A stretch of 7,684 nucleotides of DNA from JBHHZM01 sp046758065 (GCA_046758065.1 JBHHZM010000139.1:1-7684); one strand, 5' to 3'; counted from the first letter of the stretch, positions 1-6,560 are shown. Notes: generated by a model from the letters alone, not told the origin. Translations and numbers: made by a program.

Positions 1-273
1 GCTGTCATTCGTGAACGCGGCATCACGGCTCGGCATCACAACGCCAAGGGGAAGAATAACCGGATCGAACGTGCCCACGTTCCCGCTCGGCAACGAGAAC
101 GGAAGATGCGAAAATTTCGATCTCCAGGATCCGCTCAACACTTCTTGTCGATCCACGCCGCCGTCTACAATACGTTCAACACGCGCCGTCACGTCGTCAC
201 CGCAATCGAACCTCGAGAACGCCGAAATGAAGCAATTCGTCGGTGGCGCGAAGTAGTGGAGGTTGCTGCTTAA
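1..273 (+). pseudogene. IS6-family transposase, C-terminal end (cut by window edge)
   Basis: Reading frame 1 is open from the first base to a TAA at 271-273 and gives 90 residues without a start, because the gene begins upstream of the window. The peptide contains the run KNNRIERAHVPARQRERKM, followed by FRSPGSAQHFLSIHAAVYNTF. This is the signature of the C-terminal part of IS6/IS26-family DDE transposases: the glutamate of NNRIE is the last residue of the catalytic triad, followed by the R-R-E-R-x-M and F-x-S-x-G-x-A-Q-x-F-L segments. Such enzymes move IS6 elements by replicative or conservative cointegration. The tail after the conserved block looks of normal length, so this end may be intact; whether the gene is functional cannot be seen here. 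Typing as a pseudogene reflects only its partial state in this window. Family assignment is confident; activity is unknown. Confidence 0.85.
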
Positions 274-459
274 GCAGCGATCGTGCCGCGCCTCGATGGT
301 GCAGCCGCAAGATTCGTGACAAGCCCAGTGTAGCCGCTACTCTGCCGGCGCTCATGGACACCGGGACGGGACGTGTCGACCGGCAGGCTCGACGGCGCCG
401 GCCCCTGATTTTCGGGCCTCTGAGGCGCATCACGCAAGCGGTTGACAACATTAGAGCTT

Positions 460-486
460 TTGTACCGCCCCGGGCTCAACTAGAAT
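460..486 (+). promoter_or_regulatory. Weak candidate promoter for the urease operon
   Basis: A TAGAAT hexamer at 481-486 matches the -10 consensus in five of six positions. Fifteen bases upstream, TTGTAC at 460-465 matches -35 in only three positions. A perfect TTGACA lies at 442-447 but has no good -10 box 16-18 bases downstream. Transcription from the TAGAAT box would start near 493, about 20 bases before the ureE start at 515, giving a short leader that contains the Shine-Dalgarno site. An alternative sigma factor such as RpoN is not supported by any GG-N10-GC pair I recognised. This call is inference from hexamer matching only. Confidence 0.25.
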
Positions 487-503
487 GCGTTCAAGGGACG
501 CTT

Positions 504-510
504 GGGAGAG
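504..510 (+). promoter_or_regulatory. Shine-Dalgarno site that fixes the ureE start
   Basis: GGGAGAG lies four to six bases before the ATG at 515. It makes 515 a better start than the in-frame ATG at 485, which has no such site and overlaps the candidate -10 box. The protein from 515 also begins MLRITG, as expected for the N-terminal beta strand of UreE. Confidence 0.6.
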
Positions 511-514
511 CGAG

Positions 515-961
515 ATGCTGCGGATCACGGGACTCTTTGGCGACGCGAGCGATCCGGATATCGCCGAGCGGCTGCACGCGCTGTCCCACGCGGGAAGGGT
601 CGAATATGTCACCCTCGACCGTGCGGACATGAACCGCCGCCGCCTGCGCGTTACTACCGACAAGGGGACCGAATGCGCCATCGTCTTGGCCCGTTCCGAG
701 CGTCTGTCCAACGGGGCGGTGCTCATCCTCGAAAACGACCGGGCGGTTGTCGTGCGAATGAGTGAGGAGGAGTGGCTCGCTATCGCCGCCTCGGACGCCG
801 CGGTGGCGCTCGAGCTCGGTTATCTCGCCGGTAACATGCATTGGCGGGTTCGCTTCGACGACGAGGTCCTGCGGATCGCTCTCGAAGGTGCGGAATCGGG
901 CTACCTTGCCAGGCTCGCTCCGTTGCTCGATAGCGGGCGCGCACGGAGAATGAGTAAATGA
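515..961 (+). CDS. ureE: Urease accessory protein UreE (nickel chaperone)
   Basis: This 148-residue protein is the expected size for UreE, the dimeric cytoplasmic metallochaperone that brings Ni2+ to the UreG-UreF-UreD-apourease complex. Residues 1-75 form the N-terminal UreE domain (LRITGLFGDAS, then R-R-R-L-R-V and AIVLARSERL-x-N-G). Residues 76-148 form the C-terminal metal-binding domain. The motif YLAGNMHW (103-110) corresponds to the Y-H-L-G-N-R-H of Klebsiella UreE, so His109 is the likely interface nickel ligand. The tail (SGRARRMSK) has no His-rich extension, unlike Klebsiella UreE, so nickel storage is probably not a function. The start at 515 is chosen by its Shine-Dalgarno site. 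The stop overlaps the ureF start in ATGA (958-961), implying coupled translation. UreE is the first gene of this operon, whereas in the classical Klebsiella order it follows ureC. Confidence 0.88.
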   Translation: MLRITGLFGDASDPDIAERLHALSHAGRVEYVTLDRADMNRRRLRVTTDKGTECAIVLARSERLSNGAVLILENDRAVVVRMSEEEWLAIAASDAAVALELGYLAGNMHWRVRFDDEVLRIALEGAESGYLARLAPLLDSGRARRMSK

Positions 962-1638
962 TCGAGCCTGCCGGCGCGCTCGTCGCGCTGCAGCACGGTG
1001 ACAGTTTTTTCCCGAGCGGCAACGTCGCTTTCTCGGGGGGGATCGAGACGCTTCGCAACGATGGCCTGATTGGCGATGTCGACGACGTCGCGGCGTTCAT
1101 TTGCGAGCAGCTGCGATACCGCTGGGCGCGCTTCGACCGTCCCGCGCTGGCGGCTAGCCACCGCATGGCCGATGATCTCGATAGGGTCGTCGAGGTCGAC
1201 GTCTCGGTGGAGGCGATGTCGCTTGTCTGCGACTCGCGCGAAGGCTCGCGACGGGCGGGGGCTGCGCTCCTGATCGTGCATGAGAAGCTCGGAACCCCTT
1301 GGAGCGAATCCTATTACCGTTTGGTGCGGGCCGGTCGCGCCCCGGGCCATCAGGCCGTCGTCCAGGGACTCGTCTGGCGCGGCGTCGGGCTCGACGAGCC
1401 TACGGCTTCGGCCGTTTCGGCCTATGCCGCCTGTGTCGGGCTGCTGAGCGCGGCGCTGCGCCTGGGGCTGGTCGGACACGTCGGTTGCCAGCGCGTCCTC
1501 TCGGACCTGCGCGGCGAGATCGTCGAGCTCGTCGCGGCCCCCGCCCCGCCGCTCGAAGAGATGGGGACAGGAACGCCGGAGACGGACGTGGCCGCAATGC
1601 GCCACGAAGTCCAGTCTGCGAGGCTGTTCGTGACCTGA
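958..1638 (+). CDS. ureF: Urease accessory protein UreF
   Basis: UreF (226 residues, normal length) is an all-helical protein that bridges UreD on the apoenzyme to UreG, and gates GTP hydrolysis during nickel insertion. Visible family marks are DSFFPSGNVAFSGGIE at 15-30 (the family's D-x-x-F-P-x-G ... G-x-E), SREGSRRAGAALLI at 93-106, GHQAVVQGLVWRGVGL at 130-145, LGLVGHVGCQRVLSDLR at 169-185, and the C-terminal P-E-x-D-x-A-x-x-R-H-E-x-x-x-x-R-L-F at 207-224, which in UreF contacts its partners. The ATG overlaps the ureE stop by four bases, so no separate strong ribosome site is needed. The gene is followed by 39 bases leading to the strong ribosome site of ureAB. Confidence 0.92.
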   Translation: MIEPAGALVALQHGDSFFPSGNVAFSGGIETLRNDGLIGDVDDVAAFICEQLRYRWARFDRPALAASHRMADDLDRVVEVDVSVEAMSLVCDSREGSRRAGAALLIVHEKLGTPWSESYYRLVRAGRAPGHQAVVQGLVWRGVGLDEPTASAVSAYAACVGLLSAALRLGLVGHVGCQRVLSDLRGEIVELVAAPAPPLEEMGTGTPETDVAAMRHEVQSARLFVT

Positions 1639-1665
1639 TTTCGCGAGAAAAAAGATGGGGAGAAG

Positions 1666-1671
1666 AGGAGG
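1666..1671 (+). promoter_or_regulatory. Strong Shine-Dalgarno site before the structural subunit
   Basis: A perfect AGGAGG stands six bases before the ureAB ATG at 1678. It is the strongest ribosome site in the first half of the operon and fits the need to make the structural subunits in greater amounts than the accessory proteins UreE and UreF encoded just upstream. Confidence 0.75.
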
Positions 1672-1677
1672 AAGCCC

Positions 1678-2379
1678 ATGTTGCTGACGCCAACTGAACT
1701 GGAGCGGCTGACCATATTTACGGCAGCGGAACTCGCGCGACGACGCAGGGACAAGGGGCTCAAGCTCAACCATCCCGAAGCGGTCGCCATCATCTCCGAT
1801 GAGATCCTCGAGGGCGCGCGCGAGGGCCGTTCGGTCGCCGAGCTGATCAGTTACGGATCCACCATCCTCACGACCGATGACGTCATGCCCGGTGTCTCTG
1901 AGCTGATGCCGGTCATCCAGGTCGAGGGGACGTTCCCGGACGGCACCAAGCTCGTCACCGTTCACGACCCCATCCGGCCGGGCAAGGAAAAGATCAAGAA
2001 GGCGGATCGAATCCAACCCGGCGAATTGATAATCTCCGACGGCGACATCGAAATCAACGCCGGACGCCGGCGCTGCAGTCTCAAGGTGGTCAATTCCGGG
2101 GACCGGCCGGTCCAGGTGGGCAGCCACTATCATTTTTTCGAGACCAACAGGGCGTTGGATTTCGATCGCGCCGCCTCTTACGGCAAACATCTTGATATTC
2201 CCGCCGGCACCGCAGTCCGCTTCGAGCCAGGCGAAAGCAAGGAGATCAATCTGGTGGCGTTCGGAGGAACGGGCGAGGTGTTCGGCCTCAACGCCCTCAC
2301 CATGGGAACCACCCGCAACGAGGCGCGGCGCGACGCGGCGCTGCGTCGGGCGCGCGAGCGCGGCTTCAGGGGGGCGTGA
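1678..2379 (+). CDS. ureAB: Urease gamma/beta fused subunit (UreAB)
   Basis: A 233-residue structural subunit of urease in which the gamma (UreA) and beta (UreB) chains are one polypeptide. Residues 1-100 are UreA: MLLTPTELERLTIF at the N-terminus, LNHPEAVAII at 30-39 and FPDGTKLVTVHDPI at 86-99. A linker of about ten Lys/Arg-rich residues (101-110) leads into UreB: QPGELIISDGDIEINAGR at 113-130, VVNSGDRPVQVGSHYHFFE at 137-155 and LDIPAGTAVRFEPGE at 172-186. Separate UreA and UreB are each about 100 residues, so the sum fits a clean fusion. The same arrangement is known in Helicobacter, whose fused chain is called UreA, and in some other proteobacteria. The protein assembles with UreC into an (alpha, beta-gamma)3 unit or a multiple of it. 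The gene ends three bases before ureC and starts behind a perfect AGGAGG. Confidence 0.95.
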   Translation: MLLTPTELERLTIFTAAELARRRRDKGLKLNHPEAVAIISDEILEGAREGRSVAELISYGSTILTTDDVMPGVSELMPVIQVEGTFPDGTKLVTVHDPIRPGKEKIKKADRIQPGELIISDGDIEINAGRRRCSLKVVNSGDRPVQVGSHYHFFETNRALDFDRAASYGKHLDIPAGTAVRFEPGESKEINLVAFGGTGEVFGLNALTMGTTRNEARRDAALRRARERGFRGA

Positions 2380-2382
2380 ACG

Positions 2383-4095
2383 ATGGCGACGATGACGCGG
2401 AAAGACTATGCGGCGATGTACGGCCCGACCACGGGCGACGCGGTTCGTCTCGCCGACACCTCACTGCTGGCCGAGGTTGAGCACGACTTCACCAATCCCG
2501 GCGACGAGTGCCTTCACGGCGGCGGCAAGACGCTGCGCGACGGCTTGGGACTCACCCCGGGGTACGACAGCGCGGCCGGTTCGCTCGACATGCTGGTTAG
2601 TAACGTGGTCGTCATTGATCCGGTCTTGGGTATCGTCAAGGGCGACATCGGCATCAAGGACGGTCATATCGCCGGCGTTGGCAAGGCGGGCAATCCGGCG
2701 ATTATGGACAAGGTGGACGCCAACCTCGTGTGTGCTGCCGCCACGACCGTCCGCGACGGCGAGGGCTTGATCGCGACACCCGGCGGCATCGACGTGCACG
2801 TCCACTTCGATAGCGCGCAATTGTGCGAACACGCCATCTCGTCAGGCATCACGACGATGATCGGCGGTTCGCTGGGGCCGATCACCGTGGGCATCGACTG
2901 CGGCGGCGCCTGGAACGTGGGCAAGATGCTTCAGGCCGCCGAGCACTGGCCGATCAACTTCGGCTTTTTGGGGCGCGGCAATTCATCGAAGCCGCGCTCG
3001 CTAATCGACCAGATCGAGGGCGGCTGTCTCGGTCTCAAGATCCACGAGGACTGGGGCGCCATGCCGGCGGTGATCGATTGTTGCCTGGGCGTCGCCGACG
3101 AGCTCGATTTTCAGGTCCAGCTCCACACGGACACCCTGAACGAAAGCGGCTTCCTCGAGGATACGCTCGAAGCGATCAATGGCCGGACCATCCACATGTA
3201 TCACACCGAGGGCGCGGGCGGTGGCCACGCACCCGACATCATCCGAGTCGCGGGCGAGCCCAACTGCCTGCCTTCGTCGACCAACCCCACCAATCCTTAC
3301 ACGGTGAACACGTTCGACGAGCACCTCGACATGACCATGGTGTGTCATCACCTGAACCCGGCGGTGCCCGAGGACGTGGCCTTCGCCGAAAGCCGCATCC
3401 GGCCCCAGACCATGGCGGCCGAGGACGTCCTGCACGATCTTGGGGCGATTTCGATGCTGGGGTCCGACAGCCAGGGCATGGGCCGGATCAACGAGGTGAT
3501 CTGCCGGACCTGGCAGCTCGCCTCGAAGATGAAGGACCAGCGCGGCCGGCTTCCGGACGAGACCACTCGGCTGGGCGACAACGCGCGCATCAGGCGCTAC
3601 ATCGCCAAGTACACGATCAACGCCGCCCGCACGTTTGGCATCGATGCCTACATCGGGTCCCTTGAACCGGGCAAGTTCGCCGACGTGGTTCTCTGGCGGC
3701 CGGCGTTCTTCGGCATCAAGCCCGAGCTCGTCATCAAGGGCGGCTTCATCGTCTGGTCCGCGATGGGCGACAGTGCGGCCTCGCTGATGACCTGCGAGCC
3801 GCTGCTCATGCGACCGCAATGGGGCGCCTTCGGGGAGGCGAAGAAGGCGTTGAGCGCGAGCTTCGCCAATCCGCTCGCCGTGGAGCGCGACGTTGCGGGG
3901 AAGCTGGGGCTGACGAAGGCCTTGCTGCCTTCGCGGGCGACGCGAAAGCTGAACAAGTCCCACATGCTCCATAACGACGCCTGCCCCGAGATGCGCGTCG
4001 ATCCGCAGACCTTCGACGTCTACGTCGACGGCAAACTGGCCACCTGCGAACCGGCGGCGTCGCTGCCACTCACCCAGAGGTATATGCTACGATGA
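2383..4095 (+). CDS. ureC: Urease alpha subunit (catalytic)
   Basis: UreC (570 residues; Klebsiella 567) hydrolyses urea to ammonia and carbamate at a bis-nickel centre in an amidohydrolase barrel. All residues known from Klebsiella urease are present: nickel ligands His139 and His141 (HVHFD), carbamylated Lys219 (GLKIHEDWG, with His221), His248 (HTDTLNE), His274 (HMYHTEGAGGGH) and Asp362 (GSDSQGMGR); the mobile flap Cys321-His322-His323 (MVCHHL); and Arg338. Numbering is shifted by five residues before the barrel and by two after it, so about three residues are lost relative to Klebsiella between His141 and Lys219. The N-terminus (RKDYAAMYGPTTGD) and the C-terminal LPLTQRYMLR are typical. 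The ATG at 2383 follows an AGGGGGG tract (2368-2374) nine bases upstream. Its stop overlaps the ureG start in ATGA. The enzyme should be functional. Confidence 0.98.
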   Translation: MATMTRKDYAAMYGPTTGDAVRLADTSLLAEVEHDFTNPGDECLHGGGKTLRDGLGLTPGYDSAAGSLDMLVSNVVVIDPVLGIVKGDIGIKDGHIAGVGKAGNPAIMDKVDANLVCAAATTVRDGEGLIATPGGIDVHVHFDSAQLCEHAISSGITTMIGGSLGPITVGIDCGGAWNVGKMLQAAEHWPINFGFLGRGNSSKPRSLIDQIEGGCLGLKIHEDWGAMPAVIDCCLGVADELDFQVQLHTDTLNESGFLEDTLEAINGRTIHMYHTEGAGGGHAPDIIRVAGEPNCLPSSTNPTNPYTVNTFDEHLDMTMVCHHLNPAVPEDVAFAESRIRPQTMAAEDVLHDLGAISMLGSDSQGMGRINEVICRTWQLASKMKDQRGRLPDETTRLGDNARIRRYIAKYTINAARTFGIDAYIGSLEPGKFADVVLWRPAFFGIKPELVIKGGFIVWSAMGDSAASLMTCEPLLMRPQWGAFGEAKKALSASFANPLAVERDVAGKLGLTKALLPSRATRKLNKSHMLHNDACPEMRVDPQTFDVYVDGKLATCEPAASLPLTQRYMLR

Positions 4096-4736
4096 GCGTC
4101 CCTGAATCCGGTTCGTCGGCAGGGCCGGCTCGCTTGGGCGTGGGTGGGCCGGTCGGCTCGGGAAAGACGGCGTTGATCGAACGGATGGTTCCTCTGTTCG
4201 GCGTTCGGGAGATCGAGGTGGCGGTGATCACCAACGATCTCGTGACCCGCGAGGATGCCGACCGGCTCCGGGGCGGTGGCCTGATTCCTCCGGAGCGCGT
4301 CGTGGCGGTCGAATGTGGCGCTTGTCCACACACGGTGATCCGCGAGGATCCGACGCTCAACATCCAGGCGGCCAATCTCCTCGAGGACAAGTTTCCCGGG
4401 CTCGATCTGATCCTGATTGAAAGCGGCGGCGACAACCTCGCGTCCACGTTCTCGCTTGAGCTGGTCGATTTTTGGATGTTCGTGATCGACGTGGCAGGGG
4501 GCGACGACATCCCGCGCAAACGCGGTCCCGGCGTCGTGCAGTGCGACCTTCTAGTGATCAACAAGGTCGACATCGCACCTTACGTGGGCGCCGATCTCGA
4601 GCGCATGGTTCGCGAGGCGGAAGAGGTTCGCGGCGGCAAGCCTGTACTCTTGACTAACTGCGCGACCGGCGACGGCGTCGCTGAGGTGGTGGAGCGGGTC
4701 TGCCACGACATCGTGCTCGAACCTGCCGCGGCCTAG
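4092..4736 (+). CDS. ureG: Urease accessory GTPase UreG
   Basis: UreG (214 residues) is the SIMIBI-class GTPase whose nucleotide-driven dimerisation carries Ni2+ from UreE to apourease. The P-loop GPVGSGKT is at 19-26, the switch region with the nickel-binding Cys-Pro-His at 78-80, ESGGDNLASTFSLELVD at 110-126, and the guanine-specificity motif NKVD at 157-160. The metal site reads ECGACPHTVIREDPTLN, where most UreG proteins I know read T-G-G-C-P-H-T-A-I-R-E-D-x-x-x-N. The extra Cys75 and the Ala77 therefore set this copy apart, although the CPH ligands are intact. There is no His-rich N-terminal extension. Its ATG overlaps the ureC stop, and the gene is followed by a 15-base gap before ureD. 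Confidence 0.95.
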   Translation: MSVPESGSSAGPARLGVGGPVGSGKTALIERMVPLFGVREIEVAVITNDLVTREDADRLRGGGLIPPERVVAVECGACPHTVIREDPTLNIQAANLLEDKFPGLDLILIESGGDNLASTFSLELVDFWMFVIDVAGGDDIPRKRGPGVVQCDLLVINKVDIAPYVGADLERMVREAEEVRGGKPVLLTNCATGDGVAEVVERVCHDIVLEPAAA

Positions 4737-4751
4737 CCGCATTCGCGCCTG

Positions 4752-5612
4752 ATGCGGACGCAGGCCGGGACCCGCGGATCCGTCATTGCCCCGAGCCGGG
4801 CGGAAGTGACGTTCGGCCGCGAAGCCAACGGCTCCACCTTCGTGCGACGGCAGTTCGCGTCCTATCCCTTCCACTTCTGCCGGCCCCACCACTTCGCCGG
4901 CGATGCGCCGGGGATGGTGACGCTTTACGTGCAATCGCTCTCGGGTGGGATCTACGAAAATGAGCGGCTGTCGCTCGCCGTGGTGGCGGAACCGGAGACG
5001 CGCGCGCATGTCACCTCGCAGGCGTCCACGATTGTTCATTCCATGGATGCCGAGCACGCCGAAACCACCGTCGCAATTGACGCGGGCGAGGCGGCTGTGA
5101 TCGAGTATATGCCGGATCCACTTATACTTTTTCCCGAAGCGCGCCTGTGTTCGACGATGAGCATCCGGCGTCACGACACGGCGGTCGTTATCTGTGCGGA
5201 CGCCTTCCTCATCCACGATCCGGAGAACGCCGGCCGACCCTTCGGATATCTCGACAGCCGTCTCGACATCACCGACGACGACGGCAAGCTGCTGGCGCGC
5301 GACCGGTTGATATTGAACGGAGATTCCTTTCTTTCACGACGCGTGATTCGCAAGGGTGGATACGTCGCGCTGGCAACCGTCACGGTCGTGGCTCCAAAGG
5401 CGCTGTCGGTACGGCTTGTGAAGGCAATGCGCGAGGCGCTGAGCGGGCTCGCCGACACCTACGCCGGGGCGTCCACCCTGCCCAACGCCTGCGGCGCCTG
5501 GGTGCGGCTGCTGGCCGCGGACGGCGCATCTCTGCGGGCGGCGACCGAGGCCGCGTGGGCCGCGGCGCGCGAAACGATCACGGGCCAACGACCGGACCAT
5601 CGCAGGAAATGA
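4752..5612 (+). CDS. ureD: Urease accessory protein UreD (UreH), divergent
   Basis: UreD (286 residues, usual length) is the scaffold that binds apourease and then UreF, with a channel thought to pass nickel towards the active site. Recognisable positions are the N-terminal strand AEVTFGR (17-23), SGGIYENERLSL (64-75, in place of the common P-G-G-L-x-x-G-D-x-L), THE following stretch VTSQASTIVHSM (87-98, in place of I-T-T-Q-A-A-T-K-x-Y), EYMPDPLILFPEARL (118-132, in place of L-P-Q-E-T-I-x-F-x-x-A), and the C-terminal half with LNGDSF and the R-x-L-x-x-A helix region. Similarity is weak but continuous, and the location after ureG in a urease operon settles the call. No clear Shine-Dalgarno site precedes 4752; the ATG is the only in-frame one before residue 55. 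The gene ends with TGA at 5610-5612. Confidence 0.88.
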   Translation: MRTQAGTRGSVIAPSRAEVTFGREANGSTFVRRQFASYPFHFCRPHHFAGDAPGMVTLYVQSLSGGIYENERLSLAVVAEPETRAHVTSQASTIVHSMDAEHAETTVAIDAGEAAVIEYMPDPLILFPEARLCSTMSIRRHDTAVVICADAFLIHDPENAGRPFGYLDSRLDITDDDGKLLARDRLILNGDSFLSRRVIRKGGYVALATVTVVAPKALSVRLVKAMREALSGLADTYAGASTLPNACGAWVRLLAADGASLRAATEAAWAAARETITGQRPDHRRK

Positions 5613-5633
5613 AATGACCTACGGGTTTCGCGA

Positions 5634-5921
5634 ATGCAGATCACGGCCGAGACGGCATCCCGATTGATGATCGACCATTGGCAGCCGCGGTCGATCGAGG
5701 GATTCGACCGCGCCCTGCGTAACGCGATGCGTCTCATCGTGCCCGCCGGCTGGCCCGACGTATATGTTCTGATGAGGGAAGCGACGGCGAAAGGACGTCG
5801 CCGTACCGTGCCCGAGTTGCGCGCTTCGGTGCCGGCGGGTTCGCGAGCGGCGAAGATTCATTTCTTGCAGGCGACCCTGGGCCTCAGGCACAACCAAACG
5901 TCAAGAGGAGGTGTCACATGA
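5634..5921 (+). CDS. Unrecognised 95-residue protein in the urease operon
   Basis: I do not recognise this family. The protein is small, basic and soluble-looking, with no membrane segment, no signal peptide and no cysteine. Histidines occur at 15 (DHW), 76 and 86. The central part (residues 14-50) with IEGFDRALRNAMRLIVPAGWPDVYVLM looks like a folded helix-strand unit. A run of arginines (GRRRTVPELR, 54-63) and the segment AAKIHFLQATLGL (72-84) follow. Two facts support it as a real gene: it fills the only gap between ureD and hupE, and its stop overlaps the hupE start in ATGA with the hupE ribosome site inside its last codons. The ATG at 5634 is 21 bases after the ureD stop and has only a weak GGG at 5623-5625 upstream. 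It lies in the same reading frame as ureD. A role in urease maturation or nickel handling is inferred from position only. Confidence 0.6.
   Translation: MQITAETASRLMIDHWQPRSIEGFDRALRNAMRLIVPAGWPDVYVLMREATAKGRRRTVPELRASVPAGSRAAKIHFLQATLGLRHNQTSRGGVT
5906..5912 (+). promoter_or_regulatory. Strong Shine-Dalgarno site for hupE
   Basis: A perfect AGGAGGT ends five bases before the hupE ATG at 5918 and lies within the last codons of the 95-residue gene. It confirms the hupE start and, with the ATGA overlap, suggests coupled but independently efficient translation of hupE. Confidence 0.75.
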
Positions 5922-6499
5922 CGAACATTTTTGCAGTCGTAACGGGAATCGCAGTCCTGGCCTTTCCTGGAATGGCCGAAGCCCACATGTTCGGCGCACA
6001 AGGGGCCGGCTTGGGGAGCGGTCTTGCCCACCCCTTTTCGGGAGTCGATCATCTACTCGCGATGTTCGCCGTCGGGTTATGGGCGGCGCGGCTCGGCGGA
6101 CGTTTCGCGTGGTTGCTGCCCGTGGGATTTCTCTTGGGTATGTCGGCGGGCGGCGCGCTTGCGCTGGTCGGCGGCGGGTTGCCGCTGGTCGAACCGGGAA
6201 TCGTGGGCTCGGTGATGCTTCTGGGGGCCGTCCTCGCTCTTGATGTGCGCGTTGCGCCTGCGACTGGGCTGGCAATGGTTGCCGGCTTCGCCTTGTTCCA
6301 CGGTTATGGACATGGCACCGAAATTCCCGAGGCCGCGGCCCCACTGGCCTATGCCATCGGCTTCATCACCTCGACGGCGATCCTCCATGCTGCTGGTCTC
6401 GCTGCCGGATATCTCATAGCCCGAGCACGCCAGCCGGTGGTCGCGAAATTGGCTGGCGTCTCGATCTTGGGATCGGGATTGGCCTTGGCCGTATTTTAA
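5918..6499 (+). CDS. hupE: HupE/UreJ-family nickel permease
   Basis: This 193-residue protein belongs to the HupE/UreJ family of membrane proteins that take up Ni2+ for hydrogenases or, in urease operons, for urease. Residues 1-22 form a signal peptide (hydrophobic stretch, then G-M-A-E-A), predicted to be cleaved before His23. The family signature is HPFSGVDHLLAM at 38-49 (His38, Asp44, His45), in the first membrane helix. The second metal motif FHGYGHGTE is at 127-135 (His128, His132). Around six hydrophobic membrane segments can be counted: about 44-58, 64-84, 92-110, 115-130, 142-166 and 176-193. The protein ends in VF, as expected for this family's short C-terminus. Its place at the end of the operon points to nickel supply for urease. 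In other genomes this gene is also called ureJ. Outer-membrane versus inner-membrane location is not resolved by sequence; helical topology favours the inner membrane. Confidence 0.9.
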   Translation: MTNIFAVVTGIAVLAFPGMAEAHMFGAQGAGLGSGLAHPFSGVDHLLAMFAVGLWAARLGGRFAWLLPVGFLLGMSAGGALALVGGGLPLVEPGIVGSVMLLGAVLALDVRVAPATGLAMVAGFALFHGYGHGTEIPEAAAPLAYAIGFITSTAILHAAGLAAGYLIARARQPVVAKLAGVSILGSGLALAVF

Positions 6500-6512
6500 C
6501 ACGGTTGACGGT

Positions 6513-6560
6513 ACGGGGGCGCTGTCACGATAACCGGGTGGTTCTGACCGTTTCCCCCGT
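6513..6560 (+). repeat. Nested hairpin after hupE (possible terminator or IS end)
   Basis: Fourteen bases after the hupE stop an inverted repeat starts. ACGGGGG (6513-6519) pairs with CCCCCGT (6554-6560), GTCA (6524-6527) with TGAC (6545-6548), and AACC (6532-6535) with GGTT (6540-6543), separated by small internal loops. No T-run follows, so it is not a textbook intrinsic terminator, but it could stall transcription or protect the 3' end of the operon mRNA. The right half, from TGACCGTTTCCCCCGTGA at 6545-6562, also looks like the TG-starting, C-rich left end of an IS3-family element. It lies 75 bases before the orfA start, the usual distance. Confidence 0.55.

Larger units (their letters stand above)
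274..514 (+). other. Non-coding spacer between IS6 remnant and urease operon
   Basis: About 240 bases lie between the transposase stop and the first urease gene. No reading frame here resembles a known protein. The left part should contain the right end of the IS6 element; a loose candidate for the terminal repeat is at 313-326 (TTCGTGACAAGCCC), but it matches known IS6 ends only partly and I do not assert it. The right part must carry the operon's promoter and leader. Confidence 0.5.

Noticed and set aside
11..256. An 81-codon + strand frame at the left edge
   Set aside because: It is an alternative frame over the IS6 transposase C-terminus, whose own frame has clear family motifs.
313..326. 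TTCGTGACAAGCCC as the right terminal repeat of the IS6 element
   Set aside because: Only a partial match to remembered IS6-family ends and no left partner in the window to compare with.
442..470. Perfect TTGACA at 442-447 as the -35 box of the urease promoter
   Set aside because: No acceptable -10 hexamer lies 16-18 bases downstream (CCGCCC is there); the nearest AT-like box is too close or too far.
901..2190. A 429-codon open frame on the - strand across ureF and ureAB
   Set aside because: It lies wholly antisense to well-supported urease genes, its sequence is low-complexity with many Arg/Asp and matches no family; it is a typical shadow in high-GC DNA.
2823..3665. A 280-codon + strand frame inside ureC
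   Set aside because: A frame-shifted reading of ureC rich in Arg, Pro, His and Gly; no relation to a known protein.
3001..3972. A 323-codon open frame on the - strand inside ureC
   Set aside because: Antisense to the conserved catalytic subunit and composition-driven; no domain seen.
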